Origin: Ureibacillus acetophenoni
GTDB lineage: Bacteria > Bacillota > Bacilli > Bacillales_A > Planococcaceae
Assembly: GCF_900220965.1 (NCBI RefSeq)
Contig: NZ_OBQC01000004.1
Location: 174,311-238,310 of the forward strand
Direction of reading: 5' to 3'
DNA: 64,000 nt
The notes under the pieces: model-generated
Told to the model about the DNA's origin: nothing
Databases searched by the model: none
The model's input: only the letters and a program-made list of their open reading frames with translations
Program-made: the position numbers and the translations under genes
Part shown: positions 18,267 through 26,690 of the stretch, one piece after another
How the letters are laid out: every line of letters begins with the position of its first letter
Position numbering within the stretch: position 1 is the first letter of the stretch

Positions 18267-18443
18267 AACGGAATATTTTTTTCCCCTGGAACGTACGACT
18301 ATGCTGATATCGGCTTTGGAGGTGTTCCAGCAGAGGAAGTTCACCGTGTTTGCTTGACGATTCTTGGAGGTTCTACTGCCCACGTTATGACCTCAGATGA
18401 ATTTACGGAGAAAGTGGGTCATGGGGACAGGTCTATCCCATGA
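18267..18443 (+). pseudogene. Coding-like remnant without start
   Basis: The plus frame from about 18288 reads cleanly for 51 codons (GTYDYADIGFGGVPAEEV, then HRVCLTILGG, STAHVMTSDEF, ending GHGDRSIP) to a TGA at 18441. There is no start codon or ribosome site, and a stop lies at 18264. Composition is far more codon-like and GC-rich than its surroundings. I do not recognise the family; it may be the tail of a lost gene or part of a mobile repeat. Confidence 0.4.
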
Positions 18444-18484
18444 AATCTGGGACGAGGGACTTGTCATCCCGCCCCACAGAACGC

Positions 18485-18764
18485 TCATCTTGTAACACAC
18501 TTTCGCTTTGTTCTAGAAGGTAGTATGTTAATAACATCAATATAACCATCTCTTTCATGAACTGAATAATAAATAATGGAATTCAGCATTACATGGCTGC
18601 TTTTCCCATAGGTAATCCTTCTAAAACCTTTAAAGCTTCCACGTTCCACTGGTTTACTTATAAAAGGATTACTAGTCTGAGAAAAAATGCTGAATTTTAT
18701 CTAGGCATAATTCAAATTCCTCGGTAAAGTGAATTTTAAATTGATTATTTTTTCCTTTTTGCAT
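18485..18764 (-). pseudogene. RelE/ParE-type toxin, frameshifted
   Basis: Two minus-strand frames together make a toxin of about 92 aa. The first starts at ATG 18764, inside the 3' end of the antitoxin gene, and encodes MQKGKNNQFKIHF through HFFSD before a TAG at 18672. One extra T at 18674 breaks the frame. The other frame then continues SNPFISKPVERG, FKGFRRITYGKSSHVML, GYIDVINILPSRTKRK and ends at TGA 18485. The pattern, with basic KGFRRI..GK, a hydrophobic strand, and a terminal DVINILPSRT, is characteristic of RelE/ParE-family toxins of type II modules. RelE-type members cut mRNA on the ribosome and ParE-type members poison gyrase; which applies here is unknown. The toxin is presumably dead unless the T is a sequencing error. 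Confidence 0.7.
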
Positions 18765-19023
18765 GACGTTTATCTTTCAACTCTGTAGCAGAGTATCGTT
18801 TCATACTTGGGTTATTTAAATATCTGGATAAAGATTCTTTTAGCTCGGTGTATTCCTCAATTTCTAGTGATAGATCCTCTTCTGCGGAATCATTTTGTGA
18901 ATTTACATCATTATTTTCAATTTCAATGGAGACTAGCTTACCATCCACAACAAAAACTCCAGATTGTTTCCCATTTAGAGCATTAAATAATTCTTGTTTA
19001 GCGTGTTCACATAATGGATTCAT
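18745..19023 (-). CDS. Probable type II antitoxin
   Basis: A 92-aa acidic protein with a basic tail (KDKRHAKRKK). By itself it is anonymous. Its 3' end overlaps the start of the RelE/ParE-type toxin frame by 20 nt, the usual antitoxin-toxin arrangement. The C-terminal half (about 50-92: LSLEIEEYTELKESLSRYL..MKRYSATELKDKR) looks helical and could be the toxin-neutralising part. AGGTGA precedes ATG 19023. Its reading frame is intact although the toxin is broken. Calling it an antitoxin rests on context. Confidence 0.65.
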   Translation of the reverse strand: MNPLCEHAKQELFNALNGKQSGVFVVDGKLVSIEIENNDVNSQNDSAEEDLSLEIEEYTELKESLSRYLNNPSMKRYSATELKDKRHAKRKK

Positions 19024-19149
19024 TTGATATCACCTCATCTAAAATATCAAGCCAAAAATAACAGATACACTTTTCCCTAATATTTTCAAAAAAATGGATA
19101 TTGGACTCACCTTGCTGAAAAACCGTCATCACAGCTGACGAAATACAAA

Positions 19150-19202
19150 TACGACATATCTAAAGTTATGTGCAATTTGCACTTAACTTTAAATATGTCG
19201 TA
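19150..19202. repeat. Long imperfect inverted repeat
   Basis: TACGACATAT at 19150 and ATATGTCGTA at 19193 are perfect complements. The inner arms AAAGTTA..TGCAA / TTGCA..TAACTTT continue the stem almost to its centre, giving a hairpin of about 53 nt. It has no U-run on either strand, so it is not a standard terminator. It lies between abgT (3' side) and the antitoxin gene (5' side). The rest of 19024-19403 holds nothing I recognise. Confidence 0.6.
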
Positions 19203-19403
19203 GCAAAATTCTTCCAATTAATATAACTGCGATAAAAATTTTTGAATCACAATCAATTGGCTATTTTTACTAGAGCTAAAATTTCGTGATAGGAAATTTG
19301 ACAGGATGTCTGCCTGAGACAGTAAAAAAATCTTATTCTCTCAATTTAGCATTTGTGAAAATTTGGTATGTGCGAGGAACATCTCCCCGCATCCACCAAA
19401 CAA

Positions 19404-20933
19404 TTAATTTAAATAAATCGGTCCTGCTGGTCCAACTGGTATTCCAAGTAAGAACCAAATAACGACGATTATAATCCAGAAGATTCCGAAGAACAACGTA
19501 TATGGGAACAAGGCCGAGATTAATGTACCCAAACCGACATTTTTGTCGTACTTTTTCGCAAACGATAACAATAATACTAAGTATGGAAGCATCGGTGTAA
19601 TTGGGTTCGTAATGGAATCCCCGATGCGGTAAAGAATTTGTGTGAACGCTGGGTGATAGTCAAGGAACATGAACATCGGTACGAAAATCGGCGCAAGAAT
19701 TGCCCATTTGGCAGAGGCACTTCCAATTAAAAGGTTCACAAGAGCTACGAAAAGAATAAAGGCGATAAATAAAGGAATTCCCGTAAAGCCAACACTATTT
19801 AGGAAATCCGCGCCTTTGATCGCAATAATTGGACCTAGATTACTCGCTGCAAAGAAAGCAAGCATTTGTGCAGCGGCAAATACTAATACAATATAAGAAC
19901 CCATCGTACTCATTGCTTTTCCAAGCATGTCGCCGAAGTCTTTTGACGTTTTAATCGTTTTTGCACCTAATCCATAAAATAACCCTGGAATAAAGAAAAA
20001 GATAGTTAATAAAGGTACAATTCCAGTAATTAAAGGAGAACCTTCAAGAATAGAACCTGTTTCAGGATTGCGTAGAATACCATTCTCAGGAATAACCAAT
20101 GCTAAAATGATACCAAGGAACACAACAGTTGAAATACCAGCCCATCTTAAACCTCGTTTCTCGTCAGCTGTAATTTCATCTAATTGTTGAATTTCTCCAG
20201 TATACACACCGAAACGTGGAATCGTAAATTTGTGTGTTACCCAAACGGAAACAAATAATAAAAAGATTGCTGAAACTGCTAAGAAATAATAATTCATAGC
20301 TGGATTGGCTGTATAGTCAGGGTTGACAGTTTGTGCAGCGATTTCTGTAAAACCGGTTGCAAGCGTATCTGACATACCGATAATAAGGTTCGCAGCAAAG
20401 GCACCAAGTGTCGATGCATAAGCCACCACTAATCCAACCATCGGGTGATAACCAAACGCCATTAAAACGGTTGCTGCTAACGGAGGTAACACAATCGGAC
20501 CTGCGTCACCTGCAGCATTACCAATAATCGCAATTAAAATAATACTCGGAATCAGCACTTTCTTCGGTGTTGAAGTAACAGCTTTCTTCATTAAGGTAGA
20601 GAAAAACCCACTTTGCTCAGCAAGTCCTACCCCAAGCATCATTACTAACACCATGCCAAGTGGCGGGAAATCAGTAAAGTTTTTCACCATCGTCGTTAAA
20701 AAATCTGCAAAGCTTGTACCAGTTAATAGGTTTTGCGCTTCTATTTTTTCACCAGTTACAGGGTGAACTGCAGAAACATTAAAGAAGCTTGTAATTGCAG
20801 AGACGACTAGAACTATTCCACACAAAATAAAAAATAGTACAATTGGATCTGGCAATTTATTCCCAGCATACTCAATCGAATCAAGCATTCGGTTAAAAAA
20901 TGACTTTTTCTTTTTTCCGTTATCAATTGTCAT
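19404..20933 (-). CDS. abgT: AbgT-family transporter
   Basis: A 509-aa membrane protein of the AbgT family, relatives of which import p-aminobenzoyl-glutamate or export antimetabolites. Family features include LPDPIVLFFILCG near the N terminus, the PPLGMVLVMMLGVGLAEQSGF segment and AGDAGPIVLPPLAA. The C-terminal region SASAKWAILAPIFVPMF is also typical. I prefer ATG 20933, whose GGTGG site lies 9 nt upstream, to GTG 20939. The start overlaps the end of the M20 hydrolase gene by 11 nt, so the two are translationally coupled. The pair suggests uptake of an N-acyl amino acid or aminobenzoyl-dipeptide followed by hydrolysis. Confidence 0.9.
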   Translation of the reverse strand: MTIDNGKKKKSFFNRMLDSIEYAGNKLPDPIVLFFILCGIVLVVSAITSFFNVSAVHPVTGEKIEAQNLLTGTSFADFLTTMVKNFTDFPPLGMVLVMMLGVGLAEQSGFFSTLMKKAVTSTPKKVLIPSIILIAIIGNAAGDAGPIVLPPLAATVLMAFGYHPMVGLVVAYASTLGAFAANLIIGMSDTLATGFTEIAAQTVNPDYTANPAMNYYFLAVSAIFLLFVSVWVTHKFTIPRFGVYTGEIQQLDEITADEKRGLRWAGISTVVFLGIILALVIPENGILRNPETGSILEGSPLITGIVPLLTIFFFIPGLFYGLGAKTIKTSKDFGDMLGKAMSTMGSYIVLVFAAAQMLAFFAASNLGPIIAIKGADFLNSVGFTGIPLFIAFILFVALVNLLIGSASAKWAILAPIFVPMFMFLDYHPAFTQILYRIGDSITNPITPMLPYLVLLLSFAKKYDKNVGLGTLISALFPYTLFFGIFWIIIVVIWFLLGIPVGPAGPIYLN

Positions 20934-22128
20934 TTTCACTTTCCACCTTGTCCTTAGTTAGTGTAAGTGCCATCAGAACATGGAACTTCACACCGTCTTT
21001 TAACGCTAATTCATCAATATCAAATTTCGGATGGTGGTGGGGATAAACCGCTCCTTTTCCATCAGTAAAACCAGCACCAATTAACACAAAACAGCCTGGT
21101 TTTTCGTCGCTAAATGCAGAGAAATCTTCTCCACCTAGCATGGGATCTACCCAATCTAACGTTTTGTCCGTGAAATTCTCTTCAATAATGGCCGCTACTT
21201 TGTCTGTTAAAGCTACGTCATTGACCACTGAATTATAGCCATATAGGTAATCCACTTTCGCTTGTGCACCGTTCGATTTCGCAATACCTTCTGCTAGTTC
21301 AGTAATACGCGTACGTACGGTTTCACGCACCTGCGCATCTAGTGTTCGAACCGATCCAGCAATTTTTACAGTGTCCGGAATAACATTGATCGCATTTCCC
21401 CCATGGAAATTCGTAACGGATACAACCGCAGACTGTAATGGAGCGACTGTTCTTGAAACAATGTGATTTAGACCTGTTACAATTTGAGCACCCGTAGCTA
21501 AAGGATCCACCGTAAGTTCAGGTGTGGACGCATGGCCTCCCTTACCTTGAACCGTAATTTCAAATACATCACTAGCAGCCGTTAAAGAGCCATGGCGAAC
21601 ACCGATTGTTCCGTATGGAATGGTAGAGAATAGATGTACACCTAATACATAATCCACCCCATCAAGAACACCTGCTGCAACCATTTCTCTTGCTCCCCCT
21701 GGCGGTAATTCTTCCGCATGTTGGAATAGAAAAACGATTTCACCACTTAAAGAATCTTTGAATTCACTTAAAATCTTTGCTGCACCTAATAGCATGGACG
21801 TATGACCATCATGACCACAAGCATGCATAATACCGTCATTTGCTGATGCAAACGGAAGCGCTGTTTCTTCATGAATAGGAAGGGCATCCATATCCGCACG
21901 AAGCGCAATGACCTTCCCTGGCTTCGTCCCTTTTAAACGTGCCATTACACTCGTTTTAGTAGGTTTTGATAATTCAAAACCTCCAAAACTAGTTAAAAGA
22001 TCGTACACATATTGAGCTGTATTCACTTCTTCAAACGAAAGCTCTGGATGCTGATGTAAATAACGTCTCCATTCTATGACGTTCTGATTAACCTCGTCGA
22101 TTTTTTGCAAAACATGATTGAATTCCAT
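20923..22128 (-). CDS. M20-family amidohydrolase/aminoacylase
   Basis: A 401-aa cytosolic metallohydrolase of the M20D group. Metal ligands appear in HACGHDGH and HAEELPPGG, and near the C terminus in GGEDFSAF and PHHHPKFDID. The dimerisation domain spans about residues 185-300 (KGGHASTPELTVDPL). Relatives cleave N-acetyl, hippuryl or aminobenzoyl-glutamate amides. The gene overlaps abgT. In Escherichia coli AbgT pairs with related AbgA/AbgB hydrolases, so a comparable uptake-and-cleavage unit is likely. The ribosome site (GGTTAGGA) is weak. Confidence 0.9.
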   Translation of the reverse strand: MEFNHVLQKIDEVNQNVIEWRRYLHQHPELSFEEVNTAQYVYDLLTSFGGFELSKPTKTSVMARLKGTKPGKVIALRADMDALPIHEETALPFASANDGIMHACGHDGHTSMLLGAAKILSEFKDSLSGEIVFLFQHAEELPPGGAREMVAAGVLDGVDYVLGVHLFSTIPYGTIGVRHGSLTAASDVFEITVQGKGGHASTPELTVDPLATGAQIVTGLNHIVSRTVAPLQSAVVSVTNFHGGNAINVIPDTVKIAGSVRTLDAQVRETVRTRITELAEGIAKSNGAQAKVDYLYGYNSVVNDVALTDKVAAIIEENFTDKTLDWVDPMLGGEDFSAFSDEKPGCFVLIGAGFTDGKGAVYPHHHPKFDIDELALKDGVKFHVLMALTLTKDKVESENDN

Positions 22129-22570
22129 TTCCTAACCACACCCTTTAACGATTTAGTAAACTAAAGTAATCTATTAATTTATAATATGAAAATTCGACAA
22201 ATTATTCAATTATAATTTTTTTAACAGACGGGACAGTAAAACACTATACTGTATCACTAAAACACATCTTATAACAGAAACAGTCTTGTCACCTTATTCA
22301 TTACAACATTATATGGATAAATACAACGCAATACTAAGAAATGTAACAAGGTGAGATATAAGGAATACTTTTTTAAGATTTTGCGTCGATTCCTGTCGAA
22401 TTTAATAGTAAAACATATGGATAAAATCATTAAATTTTACTCCATCTTTAAAATATCCTTAGGTAGCTACTCGATCCTAGGGTGAAAATGTTCGAAGGAA
22501 ACGATTATCCATGTCCATTATGATGGGGCGAGATACCGGTCCCCTCGTCCCATACTTGGATTGCAATAGT
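22129..22570. other. Gene-free stretch upstream of the M20 gene
   Basis: An AT-rich promoter region for the hydrolase operon, with no ORF carrying a ribosome site. It ends with a GGGGCGAG-ATACCGGT-CCCCTCGTCCC hairpin near 22523-22551, one of several similar GGGACGAGG-type hairpins in the window. Confidence 0.45.
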
Positions 22571-22637
22571 AAAATAGACGGAAAATTTTCCGTTATCTAA
22601 AGAATTAGTACTATTCTAGGTAATATAAGAGGAGATT
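22571..22637 (+). repeat. Truncated third copy of the dispersed palindromic repeat
   Basis: The run GACGGAAAATTTTCCGTTAT, AAGAATTAGTAC and ATATAAGAGGAGATTT aligns with the first one and a half units of the repeats at 6634 and 22705. It stops where the inverted terminus at 22629-22655 begins. Confidence 0.55.
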
Positions 22638-23081
22638 TGAGGCTGTCGATTAACTAGTACCGGATAAGAGTCTTTGTAGCCCGGTATAACTTAGTCTATT
22701 GAATGGAGTATCAATGCACAATGTTTGAAACTGGTAGCGGATCGAATTTGAGAAATGTGTATTAGTAAAATAACGGGAGAATTTACCGTTATCTATGGAA
22801 TTAGGACATTTTTAAGGAAAATAAGAGTAAGTTTTCCTCTTATTTTAAGAAAACCACCTCATTTTCGCTTCTTTTAAGCAAATAAGGGTAATTTCTCCTT
22901 CTATTCAAGCAATTTTTCGGACTTTTCACTAAATAGAGGGAAATTCTCCTCTTATTTATTCGATGAGTGAGATTCTGCGGCTAAAGGTAGACCGAAATAC
23001 CACTCAGTATAAGCAATATAGTGTATTTTATGTTCGTTCTCTAAAGTGGTAATGAGTTAATCGACAGTCTCAATTTTCCTC
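22629..23081 (+). mobile_element. MITE-like element carrying dispersed repeat copy 2
   Basis: Inverted termini at 22629-22655 and 23055-23081 match at 24 of 27 positions (core CTGTCGATTAACT / AGTTAATCGACAG). Between them lies the four-unit palindromic array also found at 6634. There is no transposase ORF, so if mobile it would need help in trans. No clear target-site duplication was found. Confidence 0.5.
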
Positions 23082-23175
23082 ATATTCAGTGCCTATCCCT
23101 CGTCCTCCTTTTGTAACTTGTGGCCACGAAGTATCTACCTTGTCTCCCATGCCCTCCCTCATCTTCCAATCACCC

Positions 23176-23204
23176 TTGACTTTCCCCCTACGAATCTATA
23201 AGAT
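23176..23204 (+). promoter_or_regulatory. Candidate sigma-A promoter of queF
   Basis: TTGACT (23176-23181), a 17-nt spacer and TAAGAT (23199-23204) lie about 30 nt upstream of the preQ1 aptamer. Confidence 0.6.
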
Positions 23205-23235
23205 TATACAGAAACGCATATACCCATCGAGAATG

Positions 23236-23275
23236 GAAGAGGTTCATAGCGGATACCCTCTATAAAAAACTATGG
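23236..23275 (+). promoter_or_regulatory. PreQ1-I riboswitch aptamer
   Basis: AGAGGTTC-ATAGCGGATA-CCCTCT followed by ATAAAAAACTA is the signature of the class I preQ1 aptamer: a small stem, a C-containing ligand loop and an A-rich tail that folds back as a pseudoknot. It lies upstream of queF and a VUT transporter, the expected target genes. Confidence 0.9.
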
Positions 23276-23289
23276 AAACATGACGATCC

Positions 23290-23325
23290 ATGCCATGTCC
23301 ATAATTGGACGTGGCATTTTATGTT
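23290..23325 (+). terminator. Riboswitch-controlled terminator
   Basis: ATGCCATGTCCA pairs with TGGACGTGGCAT (one G-U pair), followed by TTTATGTTTTT. Placed 15 nt after the aptamer, it is the likely expression platform: ligand bound, transcription stops before queF. Confidence 0.85.
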
Positions 23326-23404
23326 TTTATCATTATTTTATAGATCAATGAACAGAACCTCTTCTTGAAAAGTGTTGGGAAACACATTTTTAGGAGGTTT
23401 TTTT

Positions 23405-23905
23405 ATGTCTGGCAGAAGCCATGAAGAAGGTTTAAAAGATTTAACATTACTAGGAAATCAAGGTACAAAATATGCATTTAACTATGCACCTGAGGTATTA
23501 GAATCCGTAGATAATCTTCATTCGAATCGTGATTATTTCGTCAAATTCAATTGTCCAGAATTTACGAGTTTATGTCCATTAACGAACCAACCGGATTTCG
23601 CAACGATGTATATTTCCTACATCCCGGATAAAAAAATTGTGGAAAGTAAATCGCTAAAGCTCTACTTATTTAGTTTTAGAAATCACGGGGATTTCCATGA
23701 AGACTGTGTAAACATCATCATGAACGATCTAATTCAATTATTAGACCCAAGATACATTGAAGTTTGGGGGAAATTTACGCCACGCGGAGGAATTTCAATC
23801 GACCCTTGGTGCAACTACGGAAAACCTGGAACGAAATATGAGGAAATGGCGAATTACCGTTTAATGAATCATGATTTAAACCCAGAAAAAATCGATAATC
23901 GTTAA
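23405..23905 (+). CDS. queF: NADPH-dependent preQ0 reductase QueF
   Basis: A 166-aa cytosolic enzyme that reduces 7-cyano-7-deazaguanine (preQ0) to preQ1 in queuosine synthesis. The nucleophilic cysteine lies in [11 protein letters not shown]. The family segment [25 protein letters not shown] supplies substrate-binding glutamate and histidine residues. The length fits the short (unimodular) QueF class of Bacillus. Start ATG 23405 has AGGAGG 7 nt upstream; an upstream in-frame extension lacks a site. It follows a preQ1 riboswitch and terminator, so queuosine precursor should repress it. A VUT transporter gene follows 45 nt downstream. Confidence 0.97.
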   Translation: MSGRSHEEGLKDLTLLGNQGTKYAFNYAPEVLESVDNLHSNRDYFVKFNCPEFTSLCPLTNQPDFATMYISYIPDKKIVESKSLKLYLFSFRNHGDFHEDCVNIIMNDLIQLLDPRYIEVWGKFTPRGGISIDPWCNYGKPGTKYEEMANYRLMNHDLNPEKIDNR

Positions 23906-23950
23906 TAATTTAGGGGATTCGCTAGTCCTCCCAATTAAAGGAGTCTTCAT

Positions 23951-24490
23951 ATGAGAATTTTGTTTTACTTACTATCCATCGTCATTGCAAATGTCGTAAC
24001 GGCTAAATTTGCCCCGTTAAACCTTGGCATATTCATTGTCCCAATGGGAACGTTGTTAATCGGAGCAACCTTCATCTTAAGGGATCTTGTACAAAATAAA
24101 TACGGGCGTAAAAAGACATATTTATTTATTTTTTCAGCGTTAATATTATCCGCATTAGTTTCGTTTATGTTAGGAGATACATTATTGGTGGTAGCTGCAT
24201 CTGCAATTTCATTTGTAGTTTCAGAAACAGCCGATACAGAAATTTACTCACGCTTAAAACTTCCGATGGCTTGGAGAGTTTTCTACAGTGGTATCGTTGG
24301 AGGACTCTTGGATTCTGTAATATTTGTTGTGATTGGTTTAAGCCCTCTAGGTGCAAATATTCTACCTTGGGAAGCAATCCCAGCGGCTATTACTGGGCAA
24401 GTAATTGTAAAAACAATTATCCAGCTGCTTGGTGCTTTAGTGTTGAAACAAGTATTTAGTAATGAAGAAAAGCGTTCTACGTTTGCATAA
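23951..24490 (+). CDS. VUT-family queuosine-precursor transporter (YhhQ-like)
   Basis: A 179-aa membrane protein with about six hydrophobic segments, of the VUT/YhhQ family, which imports queuine or preQ-type precursors. Visible family features are the N-terminal IVIANVVTAKFAPL and ATFILRDLVQNKYGRKKTY, then VVSETADTEIYSRLK and GGLLDSVIFVVIGL. It is the second gene behind the preQ1 riboswitch, supporting a queuosine role. AAAGGAG lies 7 nt before ATG 23951. Confidence 0.9.
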   Translation: MRILFYLLSIVIANVVTAKFAPLNLGIFIVPMGTLLIGATFILRDLVQNKYGRKKTYLFIFSALILSALVSFMLGDTLLVVAASAISFVVSETADTEIYSRLKLPMAWRVFYSGIVGGLLDSVIFVVIGLSPLGANILPWEAIPAAITGQVIVKTIIQLLGALVLKQVFSNEEKRSTFA

Positions 24491-24492
24491 AA

Positions 24493-24529
24493 GAAGAGGG
24501 GACGGTGCCTGTCTCCTCGTCCCCTCTTC
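24493..24529. terminator. Bidirectional terminator
   Basis: GAAGAGGGGACG / CGTCCCCTCTTC is a perfect 12-bp stem between convergent genes, with U-rich sequence on the minus side (CTTTTATG) and a weaker one on the plus side. Confidence 0.85.
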
Positions 24530-24533
24530 ATTA

Positions 24534-25190
24534 TTAAAAGTCATAAGCATTTAACGCATTAACACTATGTGCAAGAGCTGAACCTGCCTTCAATGCGGTG
24601 GACACAAAAATGGCTTCTACTAATTCTTCCCGTGAAATCCCTAATTTCTTTGCATTTTTCGTATGGATTTCAATACAATACGGACAGCCTGTTACATGGG
24701 CAACAGCAATTGCAATTAACTCTTTATCTTTTCCACTGATCAGTCCAGGCTTCATTGCTTCCCTATCAAATTGATTAAAGGAACGGAATCCGTCTGGACT
24801 AATTTCAGCAAATTCTTTAAATCTTGTCATATTGGACTTTTTGTAAAGTTCCTCATTATTTTCTCCATCAAATGCTTGTAATGCATTCAGGCCGTGAGCC
24901 ATTGCAGACCCCGCCTTTAATGCAGTAGCAACCATAATTGCTTCTGCCATTTCTTCCTTTGAAGCTTCTAATCTTTTGTAAGCATTCACGTGTGCCTCTA
25001 TACAATACGGACAACCAGTAACATGAGCAACTGCCACAGCAATTAACTCTTTAACTTTTTTAGAAATAAGCCCCTCAGAAAGAGCCAACTTATCAAATTC
25101 TGCGAATGCTTTAAATGTGTCGGGTGCAAGCTTGCTTAGTTCTGATAATCTACTTATATTGGATTTTTGGTATAAACTATCTTGTGTCAT
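24534..25190 (-). CDS. Carboxymuconolactone decarboxylase/AhpD-like protein with duplicated domain
   Basis: A 218-aa protein made of two similar halves of about 107 residues. Each half contains HVTGCPYCIE followed by a histidine three residues later, the CxxC-type redox centre of AhpD-like proteins. The two halves are highly alike (YKKSNMTRF/YQKSNISRL, TALKAGSALAH/TALKAGSAMAH). AhpD itself reduces peroxiredoxins as an alkylhydroperoxidase; a thiol-dependent antioxidant role is likely here but not shown. GGAGGAA precedes ATG 25190. It appears monocistronic. Confidence 0.88.
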   Translation of the reverse strand: MTQDSLYQKSNISRLSELSKLAPDTFKAFAEFDKLALSEGLISKKVKELIAVAVAHVTGCPYCIEAHVNAYKRLEASKEEMAEAIMVATALKAGSAMAHGLNALQAFDGENNEELYKKSNMTRFKEFAEISPDGFRSFNQFDREAMKPGLISGKDKELIAIAVAHVTGCPYCIEIHTKNAKKLGISREELVEAIFVSTALKAGSALAHSVNALNAYDF

Positions 25191-25263
25191 TACATTTCCT
25201 CCAAATTATTATTTTTAATAGTAATGAAAACGATTATAATTGTATTTTAAAATCGTAATTTTC

Positions 25264-26643
25264 TTAAACTTCTTCATAGCTTATTTCCATATTAACTTTG
25301 CCTGATTTATCTCTCCAAATCGCATATAAGGTAGCTAAAATGAAAATGACAATGTTTCCAATAATCAACGTTGTGTTTAGTTCCCTAAATAATAAGTAAA
25401 CCTGAAGAGCATTTGATCCAGTTGCCACAATACTTAGAATCCAGAGGTTTGTTTTTGAAGTTTTAAATTTTGACTTATTCCATAAGTCTGGAACGACCTT
25501 TGGCAATCTTACCGTTGCTATTGCTATGATTAGCCATAATACGTTATTAAGGATTAATGCAAAACTAGCAATTCCACTTATATTCCAACCTGTAATAATG
25601 GGTATTAGGCCAACGAAGTAAAAGATTGTTAACAATACATGTGGAGTTTTAAACCTGTCATTAATAGCTCCAAGTTGTTTAGGAAGCCATCCATCAATAC
25701 TAGCTTGTAGTACTGGCTTCGTTACCCAACCTAATGTTGCATTTAATGTAGTTGCTAAGGCAAACATTGCCCCACCAACGATAAAGAATACAAATAATGG
25801 ATAAGGTAAAACTTCAAGGGCGACATGAGTTAAAGGTTGATTGGCAACTTGACTAATAGGTAATACACCCGCAGCAACAGTCGCCATAAAGGCATAGATT
25901 AGTGCCACTGAGACAGTAGATACTATTAGTACAAATGGTATATCTTTTGTTGGATTTTTCGCTTCAGCTCCCAAATTCACGATAACATTGGCTCCACCTG
26001 TCGCAAATGTTAACAAAGCAGCAGCTGTAAATATTCCCATCATTCCTGAAGGCATAAAATCTGCGCCGGAAAAATAGCCAGGCTGAATTTGAGGCATACC
26101 ATATACAATGAATACGGTTAATGCAATCGCCATTGTTATTACCATGAAATTTTGTATTTTGGCTGCTTCTTTTACCCCAAATAAATTGGCTAAATAAAAT
26201 ATGGTTAGAACTGCTACAGAAACTAAGGTTGAATTTAGTCCAGGAACAAGTGCTAAGAAATAATCAGCAAAAGATAATGCATACATCGCTATGGCAATGT
26301 TAGTGATTATAAATATAATTGTATAGAACCCAGCAAAACGCTTTCCAACTAGTAATGCTCCTGCTGTATAAAATCCACCCCTCATCCGAATCGTTCCACT
26401 AACAATAATCTGAGTTATAGACATCAAAACTACCAATAGAGCTGCAACCATAAACGCAATGTTTACAGACTTACCAGTCATGGCAATTGCAGCCCCAGTT
26501 AATGCAAAGATCCCAGCCCCGATAATTTGTCCAACGGCAATGGACATTAAGTCTCCTCTGCCAAGTACTCTTTTTAAATCTTTAGTTGAAGTATTTTTTT
26601 GTTCTATCACTGGAGTAGTTACTGTCTTAATTTTTTCTACCAT
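25264..26643 (-). CDS. APC-family amino acid permease
   Basis: A 459-aa membrane protein with about 12 hydrophobic segments. The motif GDLMSIAVGQIIGAGIFALTG is the first-helix substrate site of APC transporters, and NLGAEAKNPTKDIP is the conserved loop after helix 6. Start ATG 26643 is chosen because GAGGGGG lies 7 nt upstream; ATG 26649 would sit on that site. The gene follows the C-S lyase by 47 nt, so it may import a sulfur-containing amino acid such as cystathionine or a cysteine conjugate. The substrate is inferred from context. Confidence 0.9.
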   Translation of the reverse strand: MVEKIKTVTTPVIEQKNTSTKDLKRVLGRGDLMSIAVGQIIGAGIFALTGAAIAMTGKSVNIAFMVAALLVVLMSITQIIVSGTIRMRGGFYTAGALLVGKRFAGFYTIIFIITNIAIAMYALSFADYFLALVPGLNSTLVSVAVLTIFYLANLFGVKEAAKIQNFMVITMAIALTVFIVYGMPQIQPGYFSGADFMPSGMMGIFTAAALLTFATGGANVIVNLGAEAKNPTKDIPFVLIVSTVSVALIYAFMATVAAGVLPISQVANQPLTHVALEVLPYPLFVFFIVGGAMFALATTLNATLGWVTKPVLQASIDGWLPKQLGAINDRFKTPHVLLTIFYFVGLIPIITGWNISGIASFALILNNVLWLIIAIATVRLPKVVPDLWNKSKFKTSKTNLWILSIVATGSNALQVYLLFRELNTTLIIGNIVIFILATLYAIWRDKSGKVNMEISYEEV

Positions 26644-26690
26644 ACACATTCCCCCTCGAATGACCCTTTTATTTATTGGATATACAACTT

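Noticed and set aside
25225..25238. cre-like or PerR-like site TGAAAACGATTATA upstream of the AhpD-like gene
   Set aside because: It matches two consensus motifs only partly and cannot be assigned to either by eye.
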